Origin: Mucilaginibacter gossypiicola
Lineage (GTDB): Bacteria; Bacteroidota; Bacteroidia; Sphingobacteriales; Sphingobacteriaceae
DNA: 64,000 nt
Assembly (NCBI RefSeq): GCF_900110105.1
Contig: NZ_FOCL01000001.1
Coordinates: 1,178,001 to 1,242,000, forward strand
Direction: 5' to 3'
Shown: positions 30,216 through 38,511 of the stretch, in pieces
Position numbering within the stretch: position 1 is the stretch's first letter
Layout of the letters: each line of letters opens with the position of its first letter
Notes under the pieces: generated by a model
Told to the model about the DNA's origin: nothing
What the model saw: the letters and a program-made list of their open reading frames with translations, nothing else
Databases searched by the model: none
Program-made: the position numbers and the translations under genes

Positions 30216-31250
30216 ATGAATTATGTAAACAATCTATCCAGGCATATCTGCGTGGACGAGTTTTCGGCAGTGCCAAAATATCTGCAGATCTCTAAATCGA
30301 TCATCTCCGCGGTCGACACCGGCCGTATCAGCAAAGGCACCGTCATGCCTTCCATCAACGACCTCAGCGCCGAGCTTTGCGTTTCAAGGGGCACTATAGA
30401 GAAAGGCTACAAATATCTCAAAGCGATTAAAGCACTTAGCTCCTACCCGGGCAAGGGTTATTACATAGCCGATACCTGTTTCCGCAAGCAGAAAAAAGTA
30501 TGCCTGCTGTTCAATAAACTAAGTGCCCAGAAAAAGATCATCTACGACTCGTTTGTCAACGCCCTGGGCGACCGCGCATCCGTAACGCTCAATATCTACA
30601 ATAACGACTTTAAGCAGTTCGAAACACTCATCAACAACAATCTCGAAGAGTACAGTCACTTTGTGATCATCCCTCACTTTATTGAGCAGGAACAGGAAGC
30701 CTTTAAGATCATTAACTCCATCACCCGCAGCAAAGTGATCCTACTGGATAAAAAGCCGGCAGAAGTTTCCAAATACCAGGGTGCTGTATATGAAAACTTC
30801 GAGAAGGACATTTACCGCGTGCTCTGCAAGATGCGCGAGCAGGTGAGCAAATACAGTCAGCTTAACCTGCTCTTCCCCAGAGCGAGTTATTATCCGAAAG
30901 AGATAGTGAAGGGTTTTACGTTGTTTTGCCGGCAGTATGAACTCAGGTATTCGGTGATTGATAACATCGAAGCCAGCGGCCTCAATAAAGGCGAGGCATA
31001 CATTACCCTAAGTGAAGACGACCTGGTTTTGGCCCTGGAACTGCTGCAGGAAACTAATATGCAATTAGGCCGCGATATTGGAATAATCTCTTACAACGAA
31101 ACACCCATCAAAAAGTTCCTGCTGGACGGTATCACCACCATCTCCACCGACTTTAAACTACTGGGCAACTTTGCTGCCCAACTGGTGCTGGATAATACCG
31201 AGAAAGACATTGAAGTACCATTTAATGTAATCCTCAGAAACTCCTTATAA
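30216..31250 (+). CDS. GntR-type regulator with LacI-like sensor domain
   Basis: A 344-aa cytoplasmic regulator. Residues about 15-85 are a GntR winged helix (LQISKSIISAVDTGRISKGT; INDLSAELCVSRGTIEKGYK; GKGYYIADT). The remainder resembles a periplasmic-binding-protein-like sugar sensor (SHFVIIPHF, KVILLDKKP, IGIISYNETPIKKFLLDGIT). This domain pairing is common for sugar-catabolism regulators in Bacteroidota. It diverges from the hybrid regulator with a 200-base gap, and probably senses a monosaccharide released by PUL1, perhaps rhamnose. The effector is an inference from position only. Confidence 0.82.
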   Translation: MNYVNNLSRHICVDEFSAVPKYLQISKSIISAVDTGRISKGTVMPSINDLSAELCVSRGTIEKGYKYLKAIKALSSYPGKGYYIADTCFRKQKKVCLLFNKLSAQKKIIYDSFVNALGDRASVTLNIYNNDFKQFETLINNNLEEYSHFVIIPHFIEQEQEAFKIINSITRSKVILLDKKPAEVSKYQGAVYENFEKDIYRVLCKMREQVSKYSQLNLLFPRASYYPKEIVKGFTLFCRQYELRYSVIDNIEASGLNKGEAYITLSEDDLVLALELLQETNMQLGRDIGIISYNETPIKKFLLDGITTISTDFKLLGNFAAQLVLDNTEKDIEVPFNVILRNSL

Positions 31251-31275
31251 CCAGTTTACAATACTATACACAAAT

Positions 31276-31308
31276 AAAAAAGCCAACCTTTACCTGGTTG
31301 GCTTTTTT
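31276..31308. terminator. Bidirectional intrinsic terminator
   Basis: AAAAAAGCCAACC (31276-31288) pairs perfectly with GGTTGGCTTTTTT (31296-31308) around a 7-base loop. The T-run on one strand and the A-run on the other allow termination in both directions, between the GntR gene and the convergent beta-helix gene. Confidence 0.93.
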
Positions 31309-31331
31309 ATTTGTGGGCTATTTATCTGAAT

Positions 31332-33704
31332 CTAATTGCTCACTATCAGTTTTCGTGCATAAACACGATTACCCACGTAAAACCTGGCAATGTATAATTT
31401 GGCCGGACCATTACCGGGATGCAGGTCGACAGTTTGCCGCATGGCTCCAACAGCCTTGGCGCGGTAAACCTCTAAGCCCTGCGCATTATAAAATACGGCA
31501 GTGATGTTTTGTCCTGCGCTGCCTTTGATATCGACGTTAACCACACCATTTGACGGGTTGGGATAAAGATGAACCGGATCGGGCAAAACATCCTTCAACG
31601 CGGCTGGAATTAAGCTGGACGAACTGGGTCCTGACACCTTCACGAAGCCAACGCTATCTATGAAAGCCGTTTTATCACCATTATACGTCGATGTAAATTG
31701 CAGCACTTTCCAGCCAGATGTTACCGAAACCGTACTGGTTTGCGACGTGCCGAATGCCGTACCACTTACCGGATAGATGGTACTGCCGATCTGCGTACCG
31801 TTCAAGCTCACGTTGATCCCCTGCCCACTACCTGTGGCATTACGATAAGCCGATTTAAAGACGACCTTATAGATGCCGGGATTTAGATAAACATTCTGCG
31901 AAATATCGCTAATGCCTTGCAAAAAGGCTACCTGTGTGCCACTTGGCGCAGTCGGCGGCCCAAAGGTACTGCCATTAACGGCCACTCCGGCATTTTGCCG
32001 GATAGTCCAGCTGGCGCCGACGGCCCGGTATTGGTAATCGCCTACCGGCGGATTTTCGAAACCACGATTAGCAATCAGCGGAATGCTATCGGCCAGTACA
32101 GAAGTGCTTAAAAGATTGACATGAACCTGATCGATAAAGGCAGTTTTATCCGCAGTAACTGAACCGGTGAACCTGATAATATGCATCCCTGCCGGCAAAG
32201 GAATAGAATCCGTTTGCGATGTACCGAAAGCCGTTCCACTGGCCGGGTAAATAATGCTACCTACGGGGTTACCGTCCACGCTCACTACAATTCCCTGCCC
32301 GCTGCCCGAAGAGCTGCGATAAGCCGATTTGAAAGTTATCCGGTAAGTACCCTGCTTAAAATAAAGCGACTGTACTACCGCCGATGCGCCCTGCAAAAAG
32401 GCGGTTTGCGAACCTTCGGGAGCCGTAGGCGCGCCAAAGGCGCTACCATTGTGCTGGATGCCAGCCCCACCAAAGTAAACCCAGGGGGTACCCGTTGGCT
32501 GATATTGTAAGGTTGATACTACCGGAGCCTCAAAGCCTGAATCGGCCACTGCCGGTGCATTGGCAACCAGCGGTGGCAGGTTATTCGAAACCGTTACCGA
32601 CGAATCTACCGTAGTGATAAAATCAACCCCGGGCGGTAAGGTGTAGATGTTGTTGGTTATCGAGCCGCCATTGTTATTCCCTATTTTGGTAAAATTGATC
32701 TCAAACCCGCAAGGAATATTACAATTCTGGCTGTTATTGGTAAATGTACAGCTATCCACTTTGCACTGCGAATTAACGAGGTTGTTTTCGTTATCAAAGA
32801 ACATGATGCCACAGCCGTCGTTATTGTGAAAATTACATTTCACCAGTCGCACGTTGTAATTGCTCCGCTCAAAATCTACGGCTTCTCCATCCGGATTAGT
32901 ACCTTGGCGTTTTTGGTAGCCCACCTCGCAATTCCTCACTACAAAATTGCTGTCGATACCCAGGAAAATACCGCAGGCACCATTGGCATAGTTCCCCGTT
33001 CCGCAGTTTAAGGCCGAACAATTGTCCATCAGGCCACCATTGATGCCGATAATGGAATAGCCGCCGTAAATACAATTAGTTGCCGTGGAGTTTTTAATGG
33101 TTACGTTTTTCCCTCCCGAAAAAGCCAGCATCATCTCCGCGCTATCGCCACTACAAGAGTTAACAGTAACGTTTGAGTACGCTGTGGTATTAAAAAAGAT
33201 CCCGGCGTTAGGCATATTATGCACATTAACATTAGTCACCTGGATATTGCCGTGCACGTGACTATCATCAATGCTGAATACCAGCCCATACCCCACTCCC
33301 GAACCTATATCGAGATTGCTCACGTTCAGGTAATCGGCATTGGTAATTTGCAGGATAATGCCAGCCGTTGTGCTGGTAATTTTAGGGCGATTGCCGGTTC
33401 CATAAGATGAAAAAGTGATGGGGTTTGCGGCTGTCCCGGTGAATTTTGACGCAAACACCGCACTTTCCGACCAGGTGTCGCCACTTTTCAGGTAGATCTT
33501 ATCGCCCGCATGGTAAGTTACCGAGTTAAGCTTCGACAAAGTTTTCCAGGGCTTGGTTGTGGATGTGCCGCTATTGGAATCGCTGCCACCAGAACTGCTG
33601 ACATAGTAAGTCGCTGCAAAGCAATCCACACTGATGATTGCCAAAATGGCCGCCATCAAAAAGGATAGTAGCCGGAAGCTGATAGTTTTAGGTGTATTTT
33701 TCAT
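31332..33704 (-). CDS. Secreted right-handed beta-helix protein with type IX sorting tail
   Basis: A 790-aa exported protein. Signal peptide about 1-30 (VDCFAATYYVS). Residues about 32-385 form a right-handed parallel beta-helix (ATYYVSSSGGSDSNSGTS, then many VxNC/ITN rungs), the fold of pectinases and polysaccharide lyases. Two copies of a jelly-roll-like domain of about 145 residues follow, then a C-terminal type IX secretion tail (HLYPNPSNGVVNVDI ... RKLIVSN). It should be exported by the T9SS and anchored or released at the surface. No catalytic residues can be assigned, so glycan binding or lyase activity is a guess. It ends the minus-strand group that starts at 40914. Confidence 0.78.
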   Translation of the reverse strand: MKNTPKTISFRLLSFLMAAILAIISVDCFAATYYVSSSGGSDSNSGTSTTKPWKTLSKLNSVTYHAGDKIYLKSGDTWSESAVFASKFTGTAANPITFSSYGTGNRPKITSTTAGIILQITNADYLNVSNLDIGSGVGYGLVFSIDDSHVHGNIQVTNVNVHNMPNAGIFFNTTAYSNVTVNSCSGDSAEMMLAFSGGKNVTIKNSTATNCIYGGYSIIGINGGLMDNCSALNCGTGNYANGACGIFLGIDSNFVVRNCEVGYQKRQGTNPDGEAVDFERSNYNVRLVKCNFHNNDGCGIMFFDNENNLVNSQCKVDSCTFTNNSQNCNIPCGFEINFTKIGNNNGGSITNNIYTLPPGVDFITTVDSSVTVSNNLPPLVANAPAVADSGFEAPVVSTLQYQPTGTPWVYFGGAGIQHNGSAFGAPTAPEGSQTAFLQGASAVVQSLYFKQGTYRITFKSAYRSSSGSGQGIVVSVDGNPVGSIIYPASGTAFGTSQTDSIPLPAGMHIIRFTGSVTADKTAFIDQVHVNLLSTSVLADSIPLIANRGFENPPVGDYQYRAVGASWTIRQNAGVAVNGSTFGPPTAPSGTQVAFLQGISDISQNVYLNPGIYKVVFKSAYRNATGSGQGINVSLNGTQIGSTIYPVSGTAFGTSQTSTVSVTSGWKVLQFTSTYNGDKTAFIDSVGFVKVSGPSSSSLIPAALKDVLPDPVHLYPNPSNGVVNVDIKGSAGQNITAVFYNAQGLEVYRAKAVGAMRQTVDLHPGNGPAKLYIARFYVGNRVYARKLIVSN
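31640..32537 (-). repeat. Tandem duplicated domain inside the beta-helix protein
   Basis: Two in-frame copies with a 158-residue period: the GFE motif begins at 32537 in the first copy and 32063 in the second. Both share the blocks NGSxFGxPTAPxGxQ, AFLQG, FKSAYR, GSGQGI, SGTAFGTSQT and DKTAFID. The copies have diverged but align over their whole length, and each resembles a carbohydrate-binding jelly roll. Confidence 0.85.
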
Positions 33705-33768
33705 TGTTTAATTGGTTTTAAAGGAGGGTTTGGACGTTGCCGTCCGATAGAATTATTGGGCCACCATT

Positions 33769-36342
33769 CTACTGCTTCAAAGCATCACTAACATCCCGCT
33801 CAAGCTCGCGGGCAGTTTCCGCTTCTGAACCACCAGCGTTTGCGATATTGGTAAAATACAAAGCCACCACATGGTTTACCGGATCAACCCAAAAGTGGGT
33901 ACCAAATGCGCCGCTCCAGCCAAAGCTTTTTTTCGCTAAAGGCTGATTTGCGGACCGGTCGCCCGTAATGACACGCACACTCAAACCCCAGTTTGCCCCG
34001 GTCGGAAATCCGCCTAAATCGCCAGGTAACTGCGGGGACGTCATTTGATTGACGATGCGCGGGCTTAAGATTCGTCGCCCGTTGTAAACGCCGCCGTTCG
34101 CCAGCATCTGAGCAAAATGAAAGTAATCGCCTATCGTACCCACTACGCCAGCCGATCCGCATAGATAAGTTGTGCCAATTGCAAAAGGATATTGATCTTT
34201 TTCCTTCACCATTCCGCTGTCGGTAGTTTTGCAGAGGGTGACAATCTTCTTCAGACCATTCAGATTTTTAACGAACCCTGTGTTTTTCATACCAAGCGGC
34301 ATTAATATCCGCTCACGCATAAACCTATCCAAAGGGTGGCCCGACACGATTTCAATAATACGCCCGCAGATGTCGAACCCGGTTATCGCGCTGTATCCAG
34401 TGCGGGTACCGGGTTGGAAATCGAGCGGCAGACGGGACAATTTCGGAATGTATGAGACCAATGTTGAGCCGGGTTCAATTGGCAATTTATTGATCTCTGT
34501 ATACCCTATGACGCCCTCACCCATTCCTGAACTATGGGTTAACAAATCATGAATGGTAACAGGCCTGCTCGCCGGCACCAAGCGGTAGTTTGAACTTGCA
34601 GAAAGCACGCCAAAAGGAGCTGCCGGATCTGGCTGGTAATTTTTAACATCATGCTCATCAACCGGCACAGCCACCTTTAAATTTTTGAATTCAGGGATAT
34701 ACTTATAAACAGGATCATACAAGCTGATTTTCTTTTGATCAACCAGCAGCAGTATGGCTGCTGCAGTTAAGGGCTTTGACATTGATGCCAGTCTGAAAAC
34801 ATCGTTGTAATCAAGCGTACGTCTTTGTTCTATATCGGCGTACCCGATAATATCTTTTAAAACTATTTTCCCGTTCTGCGCTACCAGCACAGCCGCACCG
34901 GCAATCTTTTTGTCCTTAAAACGCTTTACCAGATGCGCATGCACTTGCTGCTTTAGTTTGGCAGTGTTTAAGGCCCCCGATACATTTTTATTCGTGGCTG
35001 CCCTTAACGCAATCGACCTTATATGCACCATGCCTCCACTCTTTGAATCTGCAGCAGTATTTAGCGCAATCTTTAACCCAGCCAGCGTTCCGCTGTAAAA
35101 TGCTGAGTTTCGTAACCGGATATGATAAGTATGATACCTGGCATCCGGAATTATTTTAAACGCAATGCTGCAACTATCATTAAATACTTTGTTATTCAGT
35201 TGCCGCCAGTAAACTCTCGCTGAGTCCGCGGGACTATTGCAGGCGGCCACGATGGTCAACTCATCAGCATCTTTAGCCTTCCAGTAAATATCCGGACTAA
35301 TAAGCGCAGCTTTCGGCTTGAGTTTTACGGCGAGTTCTGACTTGATGGGCCAGCCAGCGTCTGTAGTGTTTTCGTAAAACCAGTGCCGGCGAGTGTTTTT
35401 AAACACGAACGCCGGCTGTCCCGGCTTTTTTGCATGGTGGTACACGTAATCCCGGATATTGGACACTGTACCAAGGATCAGCGTGTAATCAAAATCGTAA
35501 ACCATGTTATGGTCTATTACTTCGGTTTGATTTGGGGCGATATAGCCTGTAGCGTCCGACTTACTATCTCCTTTGAAAGTGTCTCCAAAAAATCCACAGG
35601 CAAAACGCTGTGTCCCCGGGCTCCAGATACCGAGCCCATAGTTATTTTCATCCACGTTGGCCGCCCAATTTTCCGTGGCCTGAAACTGGATATCCGGGTC
35701 GCCGGAATGGTTGAGGTTTTTGACATTCGACAGCGTATCATTGGTAAAAGGCTTATCGCCCCGGTAAGTAATAAGCCTGTGATACGGCGCATTGGTATAA
35801 ACGGCGGGTAACTCCTGCTCCCTGGCAGGATACTGGGTTTTATCCGGCCGAGAATTAACAAGGCGCGCATGTACTTTAACCGCGTTGCCATCAAGTGTTA
35901 CCCACGACTCGAAATAACATTCGCCGGGCACATTATCGAGCGGCCAGTGCATGGGGATACATTTTACGTAGATAGTTTTGCCGTCGTTGTCATGAGCAAG
36001 GATCTTAGACCGGTTACCCGCCACGTCTCCCGACTGAATAGGATTCCAGCCGATATCAATCCAATGCGGATTAGCTTTTTTGCCATTCGGCTCAAAAGGA
36101 ACAGGCCCGCTATAAAACGATAGCTGCACCTGTCTGCCCCAGTCCTTATTGTTTACTACATTTTCCAGCTTGCGTGCGTCGGCCACATAAGTGATGGACC
36201 CGCCCAGGTTCAGGTCGACACCAACCCTGATCTTTTGGTTGCTCAGATAGCTCATGCCACCCAAACTATCTCTCGAAGGCGTCTGGGCAGCCATGGCCAA
36301 AGGTGTTAAGAAAAGGCATAGCAAATGCAGGTACTTCATCAT
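33769..36342 (-). CDS. Fusion of N-terminal beta-sandwich region to serine beta-lactamase-like hydrolase
   Basis: An 857-aa exported protein (signal peptide about 1-18). Residues about 25-320 resemble a galactose-mutarotase-like beta-sandwich (GGSITYVADARKLENVVNN; WHFYEN-type aromatic patches), and 330-455 a second beta domain (DIYWKAKDADELTIVAA). Residues about 465-857 are a class C beta-lactamase/esterase domain: SxxK motif SMSK with nucleophile S520, YSAITG as the tyrosine motif, HDLLTHSSGMGEGV, and GWSGAFGTHFWVD near the end. The fused hydrolase could be an esterase acting on the glycan that the N-terminal part binds. It sits between the acylase and the beta-helix gene in one probable operon. 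Confidence 0.75.
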   Translation of the reverse strand: MMKYLHLLCLFLTPLAMAAQTPSRDSLGGMSYLSNQKIRVGVDLNLGGSITYVADARKLENVVNNKDWGRQVQLSFYSGPVPFEPNGKKANPHWIDIGWNPIQSGDVAGNRSKILAHDNDGKTIYVKCIPMHWPLDNVPGECYFESWVTLDGNAVKVHARLVNSRPDKTQYPAREQELPAVYTNAPYHRLITYRGDKPFTNDTLSNVKNLNHSGDPDIQFQATENWAANVDENNYGLGIWSPGTQRFACGFFGDTFKGDSKSDATGYIAPNQTEVIDHNMVYDFDYTLILGTVSNIRDYVYHHAKKPGQPAFVFKNTRRHWFYENTTDAGWPIKSELAVKLKPKAALISPDIYWKAKDADELTIVAACNSPADSARVYWRQLNNKVFNDSCSIAFKIIPDARYHTYHIRLRNSAFYSGTLAGLKIALNTAADSKSGGMVHIRSIALRAATNKNVSGALNTAKLKQQVHAHLVKRFKDKKIAGAAVLVAQNGKIVLKDIIGYADIEQRRTLDYNDVFRLASMSKPLTAAAILLLVDQKKISLYDPVYKYIPEFKNLKVAVPVDEHDVKNYQPDPAAPFGVLSASSNYRLVPASRPVTIHDLLTHSSGMGEGVIGYTEINKLPIEPGSTLVSYIPKLSRLPLDFQPGTRTGYSAITGFDICGRIIEIVSGHPLDRFMRERILMPLGMKNTGFVKNLNGLKKIVTLCKTTDSGMVKEKDQYPFAIGTTYLCGSAGVVGTIGDYFHFAQMLANGGVYNGRRILSPRIVNQMTSPQLPGDLGGFPTGANWGLSVRVITGDRSANQPLAKKSFGWSGAFGTHFWVDPVNHVVALYFTNIANAGGSEAETARELERDVSDALKQ

Positions 36343-36391
36343 GATGAACTACTATTGGATTGTTTACAGATTAAATCAGCTTACTCTTTGC

Positions 36392-36407
36392 CGGGCTTTA
36401 AAGCCCG
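36392..36407. repeat. 16-bp perfect palindrome between acylase and serine hydrolase genes
   Basis: CGGGCTTTAAAGCCCG is a perfect palindrome in the 70-base gap, 6 bases from the acylase stop codon (36413). It has no T-run on the transcribed minus strand, so it is unlikely to be a full terminator there; on the plus strand TTTCTTTATT follows. A role in transcript processing is possible. Confidence 0.5.
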
Positions 36408-36412
36408 TTTCT

Positions 36413-38482
36413 TTATTCTTTGATAAATGTATCTCCCTTTTTAACCTCTGTATATTCAATATGTCCGGCCAGGTCTTGCGGATAAAACCAGGCGTCGCGC
36501 AGCTTCTTTTCTGAGAAGAACTTTAACTGATCGCCGTTATGAACCGATTGTTTCTGCGAGGAATTTCCATAGCTCATAAGCACTTTTGCACGCACAGTTT
36601 TGCCAAACTCTATCACCCCTACCCATGAATCGCCTGTGTTTACGGTTTCGGTTTTACTGCCGGGATTGCCGGATGCCACCCTGAATACCCCCAGCCATTC
36701 TCTCGCGCCATTCGCAGGCAGATCGACACCATTTGCCCTAACGCGCAGATAGTCCCCCCAGGGTACTGATAAACTTCCGAAGGCGGATTTTATTTGTGCT
36801 GATACGCGTTCCAGCGATTTTACCGATTCCTGGATATTATTCAATCCAGAGGGTGTAGTATTTGGGTTATTGCGATCCCAGGGTGTTGTATAATCAATGT
36901 TAGTTTGCATTGCCCAGGCATAGAACAGTGTCATGCCCCTGCTGTCGCCGTCGGATTTTCTATCCCACTTAGCCAACACCTGTTTGGCTTCCCACAATAT
37001 AGGCGACGATGTTGTATCGATGGCCGCAAGCAGGTCATCCAGCAACCGGTCGGCCAGCTCCACATGGGTCGACAGCTTATAATCTACCAAATGATCGAAA
37101 GTGATACTGCTATCGGCCATCAGCATATTCACAGCCCGCTGCGACCGTAAAGGCATCACATCTGGTGCAATATAGGCAGGGTATCGATTCTTATCCAGCT
37201 CACGCGGCAGGGTAACCGTCCATGGTGGGTCATTGCTGTTTTGTAGCCATCCCGAAGCAGGGTTTTTAAGCTTAGGCAGCTCATCGTAACTTAGATAGCT
37301 CTTCCAGATATATTTTGACGAGTCTCCCTTAACCATCAGTTGCCAGTCGCTAAAATTACCGAACGGCCGGCGGGGCACCTGACCGTTAAACAGGTAAAAG
37401 ATATTGCCCTTTTTATCGGCATAAAGCACATTCCAAAATGGGATTTGCAGTGTTTTCAAAGCAGCCTCAAAGTGGTTAAAATCATGACTGTTGGCCATTT
37501 TCCACCATTCCAGGATTGTATTAGGGCTGTCCATCCCGGCAGCTTTTAGAGCGATAGCTTTTTTGTCGCCCATTTTAAGTACCGGGCCTTGCACCGAACT
37601 GTAGCACTTTGAATATTGCGGACTAAGCTTGCCATCGGCCTGTTTTACCCAAATCGTATCCGGGCGTTCCTTAAACGGAACGTTTTTGCCATCGAGCAGG
37701 TAACCACCATCGGTAAGCGTAAGCACAAATGAGTCAGCATTATCGAGCGTATTGTTGGTATGCGTCCAACCGAGGTCTTCATTAAAACCAATGGAGATGC
37801 CAGGTATCCCCACCAACTCAGCACCGTATATTGGGGTGCCTTTCAGCGTGAGTTCGCTTTCAAAAAAAGTAAACTCATCGGCCCAGGGCAAATGCGGATT
37901 TTGCACGAGCATTGCATTGCCGGATGCAGATCGTTTGGGCGCTATAGCAATTGCGTTTGAGCCGGCCTCCTTCCAATTGGCCACTAATCCCAAATCCAGG
38001 CCGGCTGTAAAACGCGTAACAAATACATAAAGACCTTGCAGGTTAACATCGTCGGAGGTTACGGGCAAAACCGCTTTATTCTCGTCGGCAACCGCTTCGG
38101 GATGGGCTTTTACATAGGCATTCATTCCATCGGTAAATGAACGGATCATCAGCTTCAGTTCCGGATCCTGACTTTTGCTGAATTTCACAGCGATAGCCGG
38201 GAAATTAAACCGGTGCACAAGCTGATCCGACGGTACAAAAGCCGGCCCCCAGTAAGCCGCAGCTTTTCCCCGCGCCCTGCCATACATTTTTAATACCAGG
38301 TTAGCATGCGACTGCATTTCGGCCCAGCCCTGTGCAAAAAACAGGTCGCCCTCATTGTTTGCCGTAATGTGTGGCACTCCCCACACATCCCACGTGATCT
38401 TTGCCGACTGACTATAAGATATCCCCGGCAATAAAACCGCGACCAGCAGAAGGGTTAAAAGATATTTAGTTTTAAATCTCAT
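36413..38482 (-). CDS. Penicillin acylase-family amidase (Ntn hydrolase)
   Basis: A 689-aa exported Ntn hydrolase. Signal peptide about 1-23 (LLPGISYSQ). The small-subunit part has ITWDVWGVPHITANNEGDLF and FAQGWAEMQSHANLV. The autocatalytic cleavage point and nucleophile is S175 in EAGSNAIAIAPKRSASG, followed by AMLVQNPHLPW, the standard family layout. The reaction is hydrolysis of an N-acyl amide; members act on penicillins, acyl-homoserine lactones or other N-acyl compounds. Among glycosidases it might deacylate an N-acylated sugar or a peptide-linked substrate, but no specificity can be read. I chose the ATG at 38482; an in-frame ATG at 38518 would overlap the upstream gene. Confidence 0.85.
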   Translation of the reverse strand: MRFKTKYLLTLLLVAVLLPGISYSQSAKITWDVWGVPHITANNEGDLFFAQGWAEMQSHANLVLKMYGRARGKAAAYWGPAFVPSDQLVHRFNFPAIAVKFSKSQDPELKLMIRSFTDGMNAYVKAHPEAVADENKAVLPVTSDDVNLQGLYVFVTRFTAGLDLGLVANWKEAGSNAIAIAPKRSASGNAMLVQNPHLPWADEFTFFESELTLKGTPIYGAELVGIPGISIGFNEDLGWTHTNNTLDNADSFVLTLTDGGYLLDGKNVPFKERPDTIWVKQADGKLSPQYSKCYSSVQGPVLKMGDKKAIALKAAGMDSPNTILEWWKMANSHDFNHFEAALKTLQIPFWNVLYADKKGNIFYLFNGQVPRRPFGNFSDWQLMVKGDSSKYIWKSYLSYDELPKLKNPASGWLQNSNDPPWTVTLPRELDKNRYPAYIAPDVMPLRSQRAVNMLMADSSITFDHLVDYKLSTHVELADRLLDDLLAAIDTTSSPILWEAKQVLAKWDRKSDGDSRGMTLFYAWAMQTNIDYTTPWDRNNPNTTPSGLNNIQESVKSLERVSAQIKSAFGSLSVPWGDYLRVRANGVDLPANGAREWLGVFRVASGNPGSKTETVNTGDSWVGVIEFGKTVRAKVLMSYGNSSQKQSVHNGDQLKFFSEKKLRDAWFYPQDLAGHIEYTEVKKGDTFIKE

Positions 38483-38511
38483 TTTGTTTGAAGCTATTTT
38501 GCGATTCGAAC

